Assembly (NCBI GenBank): GCA_019637635.1
Contig: JAHBVI010000051.1
Coordinates: forward strand, 1 to 44,608
Direction: 5' to 3'
Source: Anaerolineae bacterium
Lineage (GTDB): Bacteria > Chloroflexota > Anaerolineae > Promineifilales > Promineifilaceae
Length of the DNA stretch: 44,608 nucleotides
Each line of letters begins with the position of its first letter. Within the stretch, counting starts at the first letter, position 1. Positions 6,753 through 13,738 of the stretch are shown in pieces. The notes under the pieces are model-generated. The model saw only the letters and a list, made by a program, of their open reading frames with translations, did not search any database and was not told where the DNA came from. A program made the translations under genes and the position numbers.

Positions 6753-8549
6753 TTACGAAACTTCTACCTTTTTGCTAACGAAGAATTCGAGGATGTCACC
6801 CGGTTGGTAATCCTGGTAGTTTTCCAGGCCAACGCCAAATTCAAAACCGATTTTGACTTCGCGTACATTTTCCTGCAAATGCTTCAGACTGCTAATGCGG
6901 GCTTCGTGCAGCACTTTGTTGTTGCGAATGAGACGGCCGTAAGCGTTCCGCCGGGTCTCGCCGCTGCGCATATAACAGCCGGCAATGTTGCCCACACTGC
7001 GAATGCGGAACACCTGCCGCACCTCCGCCCGGCCAATGACCACCTCTTCATAGGTAGGCGCCAACATCCCCTTCATCGCTTTTTCCACATCTTCAAACAG
7101 CTTGTAGATGATGTTGTAGGTTTTGATTTGCACACCCTCATTGATGGCGGCATTGCGGGCAATATGGTCGGCTTCCACATTAAAACCGAGGATGACGGCA
7201 TGGGAAGCGGAAGCCAGCATCACGTCACTTTCAGAAATTGCGCCGGTGCCGGAGAGCAGGATTTCCAACGAAACTTCTTCGTTTTCCTGGCTCATCTTGT
7301 TCAAAGTGGTGATGATCGGCTCTAAAGAACCTTGCACGTCGGCTTTGATGATGAGATTGAGTGTTTTGCTTTCACCTTCCAGCAGGCGGGCAAAAAAGTC
7401 ATCCAGGCTCACGCCACGGCTGGGCATGACCGCGCCAACGCGCTTTTGTTCTTCCTGCTCGGCTACAAAGGCGCGGGCATCTTTTTCGCTGCCAACGGTG
7501 ATGAATTGCTGCCCGGCGCTGGGGACGCCATTCAGCCCAGAGACGGAGACGGGCGTGGCAGGGCCGGCTTCGTTGATGCGGTTACCTTTGAAGTCGTACA
7601 TGGCTTTGACACGGCCGTAAAACTCCCCAATCACCAGCGTATCCCCCACCCGCAGGGTGCCGTTTTGCACCAGCAGCGTACTCACCGGGCCGCGCCCTTT
7701 TTCCACCCGCGCTTCCAAAACCGTACCCGTAGGTCGGGCTTTCGGGTTGGCGCGCGGTTTAATTTCATCGGCCACCAACAAGATCGCGCCTAGCAGATCG
7801 TCAATGCCATACTGCTCTTTGGCCGACACTTCCACCACCATCGTATCGCCATCCCACTCTTGGGGCACCAGCCCAATTTCTGCCAACCCTTGCAGCACCC
7901 TGGGGGGATTGGCATTGGGCAGGTCAATTTTGTTCATGGCTACGATGATGGGCACATTGGCGGCGCGGGCATGGTCAGCCGCTTCTCTGGTCTGGGGCAT
8001 GACGCCATCGTCGGCCGCCACCACCAAAATGGCGATGTCCGTCGCCTGGGCGCCACGGGCGCGCATGGCGGTGAACGCTTCGTGGCCGGGTGTATCCAGG
8101 AAGGTGATCAACTGCCCTTCTTTGATGGCCTGGTATGCGCCAATGTGTTGGGTAATGCCGCCGGCCTCACCGGCGGTAACGTTGGTTTCGCGGATCACAT
8201 CGAGCAAGGAGGTTTTGCCATGATCCACATGCCCCAGCATGGTCACAATCGGCGGTCGTGGCGTCAGGCTACCCTCCTCTTCATGCGCCAACACCTGCCG
8301 CCAGATGGGTTTTTCTTCCAGGGCGGTGGCTTCTTCCTCTTCTTCCGGTACCTCAGCCACGACCTCATACCCCATCTCTTCGGCGACGATGGCGGCGGTA
8401 TCAAAATCAATTTCCTGGTTGATGTTGGCCATAATGCCATTGCTCATCAACTCTTTGATCACGTCAATGGGGCTGACTTTCATCAGCTCCGACAAGCCCC
8501 TGACGGTAATAAAATCCGGTATTTGGATGGCTGTTTTGGTTGTTGTCAT
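6753..8549 (-). CDS. infB: Translation initiation factor IF-2
   Basis: A 598-residue GTPase that places initiator tRNA on the 30S subunit. After a short IF2-N domain (residues about 10-60) come the G motifs GHVDHGKTS (G1), GITQHIGAY (G2), DTPGHEAF (G3), NKIDLP (G4) and the VSAKE region (G5). The two beta-barrel domains and the C2 domain that binds fMet-tRNA follow, ending at a normal C-terminus. The protein lacks the long Pro/Ala-rich N-terminal region of the enterobacterial form, as in many short-form IF-2 proteins. A GAGG site is very near the ATG. It is fourth in line after nusA and ylxR, separated from ylxR by hairpin element D. Confidence 0.97.
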   Translation of the reverse strand: MTTTKTAIQIPDFITVRGLSELMKVSPIDVIKELMSNGIMANINQEIDFDTAAIVAEEMGYEVVAEVPEEEEEATALEEKPIWRQVLAHEEEGSLTPRPPIVTMLGHVDHGKTSLLDVIRETNVTAGEAGGITQHIGAYQAIKEGQLITFLDTPGHEAFTAMRARGAQATDIAILVVAADDGVMPQTREAADHARAANVPIIVAMNKIDLPNANPPRVLQGLAEIGLVPQEWDGDTMVVEVSAKEQYGIDDLLGAILLVADEIKPRANPKARPTGTVLEARVEKGRGPVSTLLVQNGTLRVGDTLVIGEFYGRVKAMYDFKGNRINEAGPATPVSVSGLNGVPSAGQQFITVGSEKDARAFVAEQEEQKRVGAVMPSRGVSLDDFFARLLEGESKTLNLIIKADVQGSLEPIITTLNKMSQENEEVSLEILLSGTGAISESDVMLASASHAVILGFNVEADHIARNAAINEGVQIKTYNIIYKLFEDVEKAMKGMLAPTYEEVVIGRAEVRQVFRIRSVGNIAGCYMRSGETRRNAYGRLIRNNKVLHEARISSLKHLQENVREVKIGFEFGVGLENYQDYQPGDILEFFVSKKVEVS

Positions 8550-8591
8550 ACCTCAGTTCCCAATGGTTCTTATGGTAGAGATTGGCGGTTG

Positions 8592-8635
8592 GAGATTGGA
8601 GAGTAGAGATTGGCCAATCTCTACTCTCCAATCTC
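8592..8635. repeat. Heptad-repeat hairpin D
   Basis: Perfect palindrome with arms 8592-8613 and 8614-8635 and no loop, built of 7-bp units of the type TTGGAGA and GTAGAGA. It occupies the spacer between ylxR and infB, inside a cluster that is expected to be transcribed together. A stem of this size at that point could slow RNA polymerase or protect upstream mRNA. Confidence 0.82.
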
Positions 8636-8641
8636 TACGCT

Positions 8642-8929
8642 CTATGCCGGTTTGTGAAGGGCAATTGCTGCCAATTCTTCGGCCGTGATGTTTGTTTTTA
8701 ATGCCTGCGCCAGGATACCCGGTTTGTGGCTGAGGCTGTCCCAACAGGTGGGCTGGTCGCATAGATAAGCGCCACGGCCGTTGCGTTTGCCGGTGGGGTC
8801 AACCACTACCCCGGCCTCTGCTGTGTGGACAATGCGCGTTAAGCGGCGCTTGTCATATTTTTGGCGGCACATCACACAAGTACGCTGCGGCGTATGCCTG
8901 GGGCGGTGTGGCTGTTTTGGTTTCGCCAT
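8642..8929 (-). CDS. ylxR: YlxR-family RNA-binding protein (DUF448)
   Basis: A 95-residue basic protein. The motif QRTCVMCRQKYDKRRLTRIV and the later GRGAYLCDQPTCW, with paired cysteines, mark the YlxR fold. Members bind RNA and are encoded between nusA and infB in many bacteria; a role in transcription regulation or RNase P has been reported for some. It starts three bases after the nusA stop, so translation is probably coupled. Length is usual for the family. Confidence 0.9.
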   Translation of the reverse strand: MAKPKQPHRPRHTPQRTCVMCRQKYDKRRLTRIVHTAEAGVVVDPTGKRNGRGAYLCDQPTCWDSLSHKPGILAQALKTNITAEELAAIALHKPA

Positions 8930-8932
8930 TGG

Positions 8933-10891
8933 TTAAAAGTCTTCAAACTCGTCCCACTCATCGCGGCTGCGGCTGCCTTTGCGCTTGCGTTTGGTGACCA
9001 CTTCACCCGCATCTTCGTCAAAGATAAGCTCTTTGCCTTTGCGTACCTTTTTGCTTTTCTTTTTATCGTCCACCACTTCTTCCAGGGGCGGCGCGGTGCG
9101 GGCAATCTGGATGGCAGGCTGCTTTTTCTTTGGTTCAGGCGCCGGCGCGGTTTTCACCAATGAATGGGACAGGTCTTCTATGACGGGCTTTGGTTCTTCG
9201 GCCGGGGCTTCAACGACGGCAACCGGTTCGGCCTCAACTTCTACGGCCGTTTCCATTGGTTCGGCCACGCTTTCTACGATTTCAGCCGCCGCTTCCGTTT
9301 CTGCTTCTACGGCAATCACAGCCTCAGCCTCAGCTTCGGCTTCGGCTGCTGGTTCGGGCACGGCCGTTTCCACAACCACCGGCGCTGCTGCCGTTTTGCT
9401 TTTCTCATAGCGGGCCAGGTGGTCTTTGGTTGTTTCCAGAGCGGCATCACCCAGCCCCTTAAAGCTGAGGAAGACATGGTCGCCCATTTCCAAAACCAGC
9501 AGCAAATCGCCTACGGTTTCCACCTGATTGTCTAACAGCAAATTGTGAATGCGGCCGGGCAAGTCCAGGGCATCCAACGGCACCTGCCAGGCATTATCGG
9601 GCACAGCCCGCCGGGCCGCGGCCCGCTTCTTACGCCAATCCTCGTGTTCCGCGGCGCGTTCGGCAATGATACGCCCTTCCACCCCACCCACGATGCGGTC
9701 GAGGACGTGGAAGTCTTCGGAGGTAATCGGCCGGCCTGCCTCTTTCTTCGCCAGCACCAGATGCGCTTTTTCGATCAATTCGGGGTTGGCGCGCAGGTGC
9801 TTGTCTACCGCCGGATGGTCCAGGTTTTGCAGCGATTCGGCGGCGGCTTCCGTCAGGCTCTTGATGTCAATGCGCCAACCGGTGAGTTTGGCCGCCAGGC
9901 GGGCATTTTGCCCCTCGCGGCCAATGGCTAACGACAGTTGATCGTCGGGCACAATGACAACGGCCGTTTTCCCTTCTTGCGGATCGTCATCCAAAAAGAC
10001 GTGCGAAACCCGCGCCGGGCTGAGCGCCTTGGCAATAAAGATACGCTGGTCGCTGTCCCACTCAATCACATCAATCTTTTCATCATTCAGTTCGCGCACA
10101 ATGCTCTGGATACGCACACCACGCATACCCACACACGCCCCCACCGGGTCAACCCCCGGCTGCAGCGCCTGCACGGCCACTTTCGAGCGTTGCCCGGCTT
10201 CGCGGGCGATGCTCTTAATTTCCACCTGCCCGTTATAAATTTCCGGCACTTCCAATTCCAACAGGCGGCGCAGCAAGTTGCGGTGGTTGCGGCTGACAAA
10301 GATTTGCGGGCCGCGATTGGTGCGGCGCACTTCCAGCACATACACCCGAATTTTGTCATGCGGGCGGTATCGTTCGCGCGGGACTTGCTGGCTCTTGGGC
10401 AAAATCGCCTCGGTGCGTCCCAGGCCGATGGTCAGGTTTTGGCCGCTGATGCTTTGCACCGTGCCGTTGACCAGTTCGCCTTCACGGCCAGAAAAATCTT
10501 CATATAGTTGTTCTCGCTCGGCTTCACGCACGCGTTGCAGCAACACCTGTTTGGCCGTTTGCGCCGCAATGCGACCAAACCCGGCGGTGGTGCTGTCTAT
10601 CATGACTACATCGCCATATTCGGCATTGATGTGCCCATTGCGCCGGGCTTCTTCCATGGTTACTTCCGTGCGGCGATCCAACACGGAGTCCACAATTTCT
10701 TTTTCGGCCAGAATGGTGGGGTCGCCGGTACGGGGATCAATTTCCACCACAATGTTTTGCAAATTGCTCACCTGGTTGTCCCGGCGGTAAGCGGAAACGA
10801 GCGCCGTTTTCAGGGCGTCAATTACCTCTTCTTTGGGCAAACCGCGTGATTCACAAATTTCATTGAAGGCTAAAAGGAATTCGCTTTTCAT
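8933..10891 (-). CDS. nusA: Transcription termination/antitermination factor NusA
   Basis: A 652-residue RNA polymerase-associated factor. Order of domains: N-terminal polymerase-binding domain (about 1-125), S1 domain (about 130-200), and two KH domains with VGACVGMRGVRIQSIVREL and SLAIGREGQNARLAAKLTGW. A helix-hairpin-helix-like segment (about 435-495) follows. The remaining 150 residues are a low-complexity Ala/Glu/Val-rich acidic stretch and then a basic, Lys/Arg-rich end; this tail is unusual compared with common short NusA proteins. It opens the cluster and is followed three bases later by ylxR. No rimP gene lies upstream, unlike the common rimP-nusA order. A promoter and a terminator-like leader hairpin precede it. 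Confidence 0.96.
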   Translation of the reverse strand: MKSEFLLAFNEICESRGLPKEEVIDALKTALVSAYRRDNQVSNLQNIVVEIDPRTGDPTILAEKEIVDSVLDRRTEVTMEEARRNGHINAEYGDVVMIDSTTAGFGRIAAQTAKQVLLQRVREAEREQLYEDFSGREGELVNGTVQSISGQNLTIGLGRTEAILPKSQQVPRERYRPHDKIRVYVLEVRRTNRGPQIFVSRNHRNLLRRLLELEVPEIYNGQVEIKSIAREAGQRSKVAVQALQPGVDPVGACVGMRGVRIQSIVRELNDEKIDVIEWDSDQRIFIAKALSPARVSHVFLDDDPQEGKTAVVIVPDDQLSLAIGREGQNARLAAKLTGWRIDIKSLTEAAAESLQNLDHPAVDKHLRANPELIEKAHLVLAKKEAGRPITSEDFHVLDRIVGGVEGRIIAERAAEHEDWRKKRAAARRAVPDNAWQVPLDALDLPGRIHNLLLDNQVETVGDLLLVLEMGDHVFLSFKGLGDAALETTKDHLARYEKSKTAAAPVVVETAVPEPAAEAEAEAEAVIAVEAETEAAAEIVESVAEPMETAVEVEAEPVAVVEAPAEEPKPVIEDLSHSLVKTAPAPEPKKKQPAIQIARTAPPLEEVVDDKKKSKKVRKGKELIFDEDAGEVVTKRKRKGSRSRDEWDEFEDF

Positions 10892-10931
10892 TGGTTCAAA
10901 ACCTTATCCATCCTTGAAAATAAAAACAAAA

Positions 10932-10952
10932 AAAGTGGGGGCTGCCCACTTT
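10932..10952 (-). terminator. Terminator-like hairpin in the nusA leader
   Basis: On the minus strand an 8-bp stem (arms 10952-10945 and 10939-10932) with a 5-base loop is followed at once by a long T-rich run through 10921. This is a standard intrinsic terminator shape. It lies 41 bases before the nusA start, downstream of the only convincing promoter. The neighbouring upstream gene is divergent, so no other minus-strand transcript obviously needs ending here. Attenuation of nusA is the simplest reading. Confidence 0.7.
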
Positions 10953-10979
10953 GCGCATGAATCGCTCAACTAAGGCGGC

Positions 10980-11008
10980 ATTATATCACGGCCGTTGCCG
11001 TCCCGCAA
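10980..11008 (-). promoter_or_regulatory. Promoter of the nusA-infB-ribF cluster
   Basis: On the minus strand TTGCGG (11008-11003) and a consensus TATAAT (10985-10980) are separated by exactly 17 bases. Transcription would begin near 10973, about 80 bases before nusA and only about 20 bases before the leader hairpin. One ACGGCCGT octamer sits inside the spacer. Confidence 0.65.
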
Positions 11009-11094
11009 AAATTGTGGGTTAAGGCATGGTTAAGATTCTCATTTTGGGTTACAAACGATAGAAATAGCGATGGCTTTTTTAATGGGAGACCTTT

Positions 11095-11548
11095 ATGAAA
11101 ATTGCTTTGATTTCTGATATGCACGGCCACGCGCTGGCGCTGGAGGCGGTGTTGGCCGATATACAGCAGCGCCAGGTTGACCAGATCATTTGCCTGGGAG
11201 ATGTGGCGACCATTGGCTATCAGCTCCAAAAAACATTGGCCTTGATCAAGTCGTTGGGGTGTCTGTGTCTGATGGGCAACCATGATGCCGCTTTGTTGCA
11301 GCCCCACTGCGCCGCTCATTTTCAGATTGCGCCGCCCATGCTGCCGTCCCTGGATTGGTGCGCCCGCCAGCTTGCCGAAGAGGATTTTGCTTTTTTGCGC
11401 ACGTTCTTGCCGTTGGTCGAGGCGCCGTCGGGTGGCCTTTGATCTGCAAGCGACCAAAGAAGCCATTATTGCCAGCCGGGTTCCTAACCAGGAATGGTGG
11501 TTGGCGCAATACCCGGATGAAGAGGTGATGTATGAGTTTGGTGCATGA
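11095..11548 (+). pseudogene. Metallophosphoesterase, internally deleted and frameshifted
   Basis: The first 115 codons begin like a calcineurin-type phosphoesterase: SDMHGHALALEAVL, LGDVATIGY and MGNHDAAL are the first three metal-binding motifs. The frame then stops at 11442. A second frame carries FDLQATKEAIIASRVPNQEWW to 11548, which looks like the C-terminal end of the same family. The middle region with the later histidine motifs, roughly 100 residues by comparison with the usual length, is missing. Both the deletion and the change of frame mean the product cannot be active. A good start exists (GGGAG before the ATG), so the remnant may still be translated. It is divergent from nusA and overlaps the carbonic anhydrase start. 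Confidence 0.75.
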
Positions 11549-12191
11549 TTTGTTGCAGAACAACCAGGAATGGGCAGCGGCCTTAAAGTTGGAGGCCCCT
11601 GACTTTTTCTTGAAGCTGAGTAAGCAGCAAAAACCGCTGTTTTTTTGGATTGGCTGCTGCGACAGCCGGGTGCCGGCCAATCAGATCATTGGTCTGATGC
11701 CCGGCGAGGTATTTGTGCATCGTAACATTGCCAATATCGTGAACAGCGCGGACATCAACTGCATGTCGGCGCTGCAATATGCGGTGGATGTGCTGCAAGT
11801 GCGGCATGTGATCTTGTGTGGCCATTATGGCTGCGGCGGGGTGCAGGCAGCGGTGCATGGTGAAGGGCATGGTATCATTGATTATTGGATTTGGGACATT
11901 AAAGCGATCTTGACCCGGCACGAAGCCATGTTGGCCCAGGCCCCGGCCGAACGGCTGGTAGATTTGATGTGCGAGGTGAATGTGATCGAGCAGACGTATG
12001 AATTGTGCCGCACGAAGGTGATCCGGGAGGCGGGGCAGCGGGGGCAGCCGGTGCAGGTGCATGGCTGGATATATGGGATACACGATGGCCTGCTGCAAGA
12101 GGTGATTCCAGAGGTAGACCGGACGGTTGATGTGGAAACGGTATATCAGGCGGCGCTCACGGCCGTGAGGCAAAAGTATGTTGGTGGCTAG
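11532..12191 (+). CDS. Beta-class carbonic anhydrase
   Basis: A 219-residue enzyme for reversible hydration of CO2 to bicarbonate. Zinc ligands are visible: Cys42 and Asp44 with Arg46 in CCDSRVPA, then His98 and Cys101 in GHYGCGGV. The intervening FVHRNIANIV and MSALQYAVDVLQVRHVILC segments are typical of the family, and length is usual. No signal peptide, so it acts in the cytosol. The start overlaps the end of the phosphoesterase remnant by 17 bases, which suggests that the two genes once formed a translationally coupled pair. Its last codons form part of hairpin element F. Confidence 0.95.
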   Translation: MSLVHDLLQNNQEWAAALKLEAPDFFLKLSKQQKPLFFWIGCCDSRVPANQIIGLMPGEVFVHRNIANIVNSADINCMSALQYAVDVLQVRHVILCGHYGCGGVQAAVHGEGHGIIDYWIWDIKAILTRHEAMLAQAPAERLVDLMCEVNVIEQTYELCRTKVIREAGQRGQPVQVHGWIYGIHDGLLQEVIPEVDRTVDVETVYQAALTAVRQKYVGG

Positions 12192-12225
12192 TGGCTGGTG
12201 GCTGGTACAGGCCACCAGCCACTAG
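12188..12225. repeat. Heptad-repeat hairpin F
   Basis: Perfect 15-bp arms (12188-12202 and 12211-12225) with an 8-base loop; the 7-bp unit is GTGGCTA/GTGGCTG. The left arm overlaps the carbonic anhydrase stop codon and the right arm ends near the ribosome-binding site of the next gene. Confidence 0.78.
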
Positions 12226-12243
12226 ATCAAGGAGAAATTCCCC

Positions 12244-13302
12244 ATGCGTAAGTTCTTGATGATTGTTTTGTTGTTGTTCACGGCCGTTGCCTGTGACGAT
12301 CTGCTCCCTGCCATTGATTCCCCGCCTATTGTGGACAGTGGCAGCGGCGACTGGTACCAGATTTACTTCACCAATCCCACCTGCCCGCCAGAAAATCAGC
12401 GGCAGGGTGGCCTGGATGAAATCATTGCCGCCGATTTGTTAGAAGCGCAGTTACAGGTGGATATGGCCGCCTTTGATTTTGACGCCCCGCCCATGGTAGA
12501 TGCCCTGATTGCCTTGAAAAACCGGGGTGTGACGGTGCGGGTGGTGACGGACACGGACCATGCCGACCAGAGCAGCATCAACCGGCTGCGGCGCAACGGC
12601 ATCAGCGTGGTGGAGGACAAACGTGGCGCGTTTATGCACAACAAATTTATTGTCATTGACGGCCGTTACATCTGGACAGGCTCCACGAACTTCACCACCA
12701 ACGACATTTACTGCTACAACAACAACCTGGTGCGCATAGATTCCGCCCACCTGGCAGCCAACTACCGCGCCGAGATGGACGAGATGTACAATGACCGGAA
12801 ATTTGGCCCCACCTCTCCCGTCGCCACCCCCAACGACCAGCTAACCATCGGCGGCGTCCGCGTGGAAAACTACTTCGCCTCCGAGACCAAAGTGGCCCCC
12901 ATCATTGGCCGCCTGGTGAGCCAGGCCCAAAACGACATCAAATTTATGGCCTTTTCCTTCACCCATGAAGACATCGGCGAAGCGATGATTGAACGGGCGC
13001 AGCAGGGGGTGAACGTGCAGGGCGTATTTGAAACCACCGGCTCCCAGACGGAATTTAGCTATTACGGCGATATGCTCGGTGAACGGCTGCCCAATTTGCA
13101 GGTGCGGCAGGACGGCAACCCGCGCCTGATGCACCACAAAGTGATTATTATTGACGGGAAAACAACCATCTTTGGCTCCTTCAACTTCACCGGAAATGCC
13201 AACAATAACAACGACGAAAACGTTCTCATCGTCCACGACCCCACCTTTGCCAGTTACTTCCTGGCGGAGTTTGAGGCGGTGTGGAATGAGGCCAAGCAGT
13301 AA
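12244..13302 (+). CDS. Phospholipase D-like lipoprotein with two HKD motifs
   Basis: A 352-residue protein. A signal peptide ends at the lipobox TAVAC (cysteine at residue 17), so it should be lipid-anchored outside the cytoplasm. Two phospholipase D motifs are present and near perfect: FMHNKFIVIDGRYIWTGSTN about residue 136 and LMHHKVIIIDGKTTIFGSFN about residue 298, each with His, Lys, Asp and the trailing Gly-Ser/Asn. Such proteins cleave phosphodiester bonds in lipids or nucleic acids; bacterial forms of this size include nuclease-like and endonuclease Nuc-type members. AAGGAG lies eight bases before the ATG. It may work with the large nuclease downstream, but that is only a suggestion from context. 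Confidence 0.88.
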   Translation: MRKFLMIVLLLFTAVACDDLLPAIDSPPIVDSGSGDWYQIYFTNPTCPPENQRQGGLDEIIAADLLEAQLQVDMAAFDFDAPPMVDALIALKNRGVTVRVVTDTDHADQSSINRLRRNGISVVEDKRGAFMHNKFIVIDGRYIWTGSTNFTTNDIYCYNNNLVRIDSAHLAANYRAEMDEMYNDRKFGPTSPVATPNDQLTIGGVRVENYFASETKVAPIIGRLVSQAQNDIKFMAFSFTHEDIGEAMIERAQQGVNVQGVFETTGSQTEFSYYGDMLGERLPNLQVRQDGNPRLMHHKVIIIDGKTTIFGSFNFTGNANNNNDENVLIVHDPTFASYFLAEFEAVWNEAKQ

Positions 13303-13349
13303 GAGGGGCACGGCCGTATGGCTGCTGTCGGGAGAGTACCAAAGTCCTG

Positions 13350-13513
13350 TAGGGCGATTGCATACTCAATTCCCGGCGATTGAAATCGCGGCTACAAACA
13401 GCAAAGCCCACCTTCGTGGGCTGGCATCCACCGGGTTTTAGTCGGCGAAGGCCGACTTTGCCTTTTGTTGGTGCAGATTTATCTGCCTTTTCAGGGAGTA
13501 TGCAATCGCCCTA
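13350..13513. mobile_element. MITE-like element with terminal inverted repeats and target duplication
   Basis: A 164-bp element bounded by perfect 18-bp inverted repeats (13350-13367 and 13496-13513), flanked by the 7-bp direct repeat AGTCCTG at 13343-13349 and 13514-13520. It contains no reading frame that could be a transposase. The interior carries short stems around CAGCAAAGCCCA and AGTCGGCGAAGGCCGACT. A related copy is at 40849-41017, and a more distant tandem pair is at 31218-31460. It probably moves by a transposase supplied elsewhere. Confidence 0.8.
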
Positions 13514-13520
13514 AGTCCTG

Positions 13521-13738
13521 TTTGTTTGTTGCCTGCCCGCAGTAACGGCGCTAAAATCGCCCCTGTTTTATAGGCAAGCATCATTGCCTCTCATCCGTGT
13601 GACCTTTGCTTACCTCTCATATCGTGATCCCATTCAGGCATGGCTGGAAGACGCCCGCATCGGCGCAACGGCCGTCAAACTAAATGGCGAGAACCCCCAT
13701 CAATTGAATCAGTTTTACAGTTAGTAAGGAGACGTTCC
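13521..13738. other. Spacer between MITE-like element and nuclease gene
   Basis: Together with the element upstream this makes a 436-base stretch without a confident gene. A plus-strand frame stays open from about 13514 to a stop at 13722-13724 and could be read as RVTFAYLSYRDPIQAWLEDA among others, but it has no start and no family that I recognise. It may be a gene remnant. The AAGGAG site of the nuclease lies at its right end. Confidence 0.4.

Noticed and set aside
10981..11466. Minus-strand frame of 161 codons upstream of nusA
   Set aside because: It covers the nusA promoter and the antisense of the phosphoesterase remnant, and no family pattern is seen. The nusA leader hairpin is therefore not taken as its terminator.
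13514..13724. Open plus-strand frame reading through the spacer before the nuclease gene
   Set aside because: It has no start codon, begins in the target duplication of the MITE-like element and matches no family that I recognise. It may be a gene remnant but I cannot support it.
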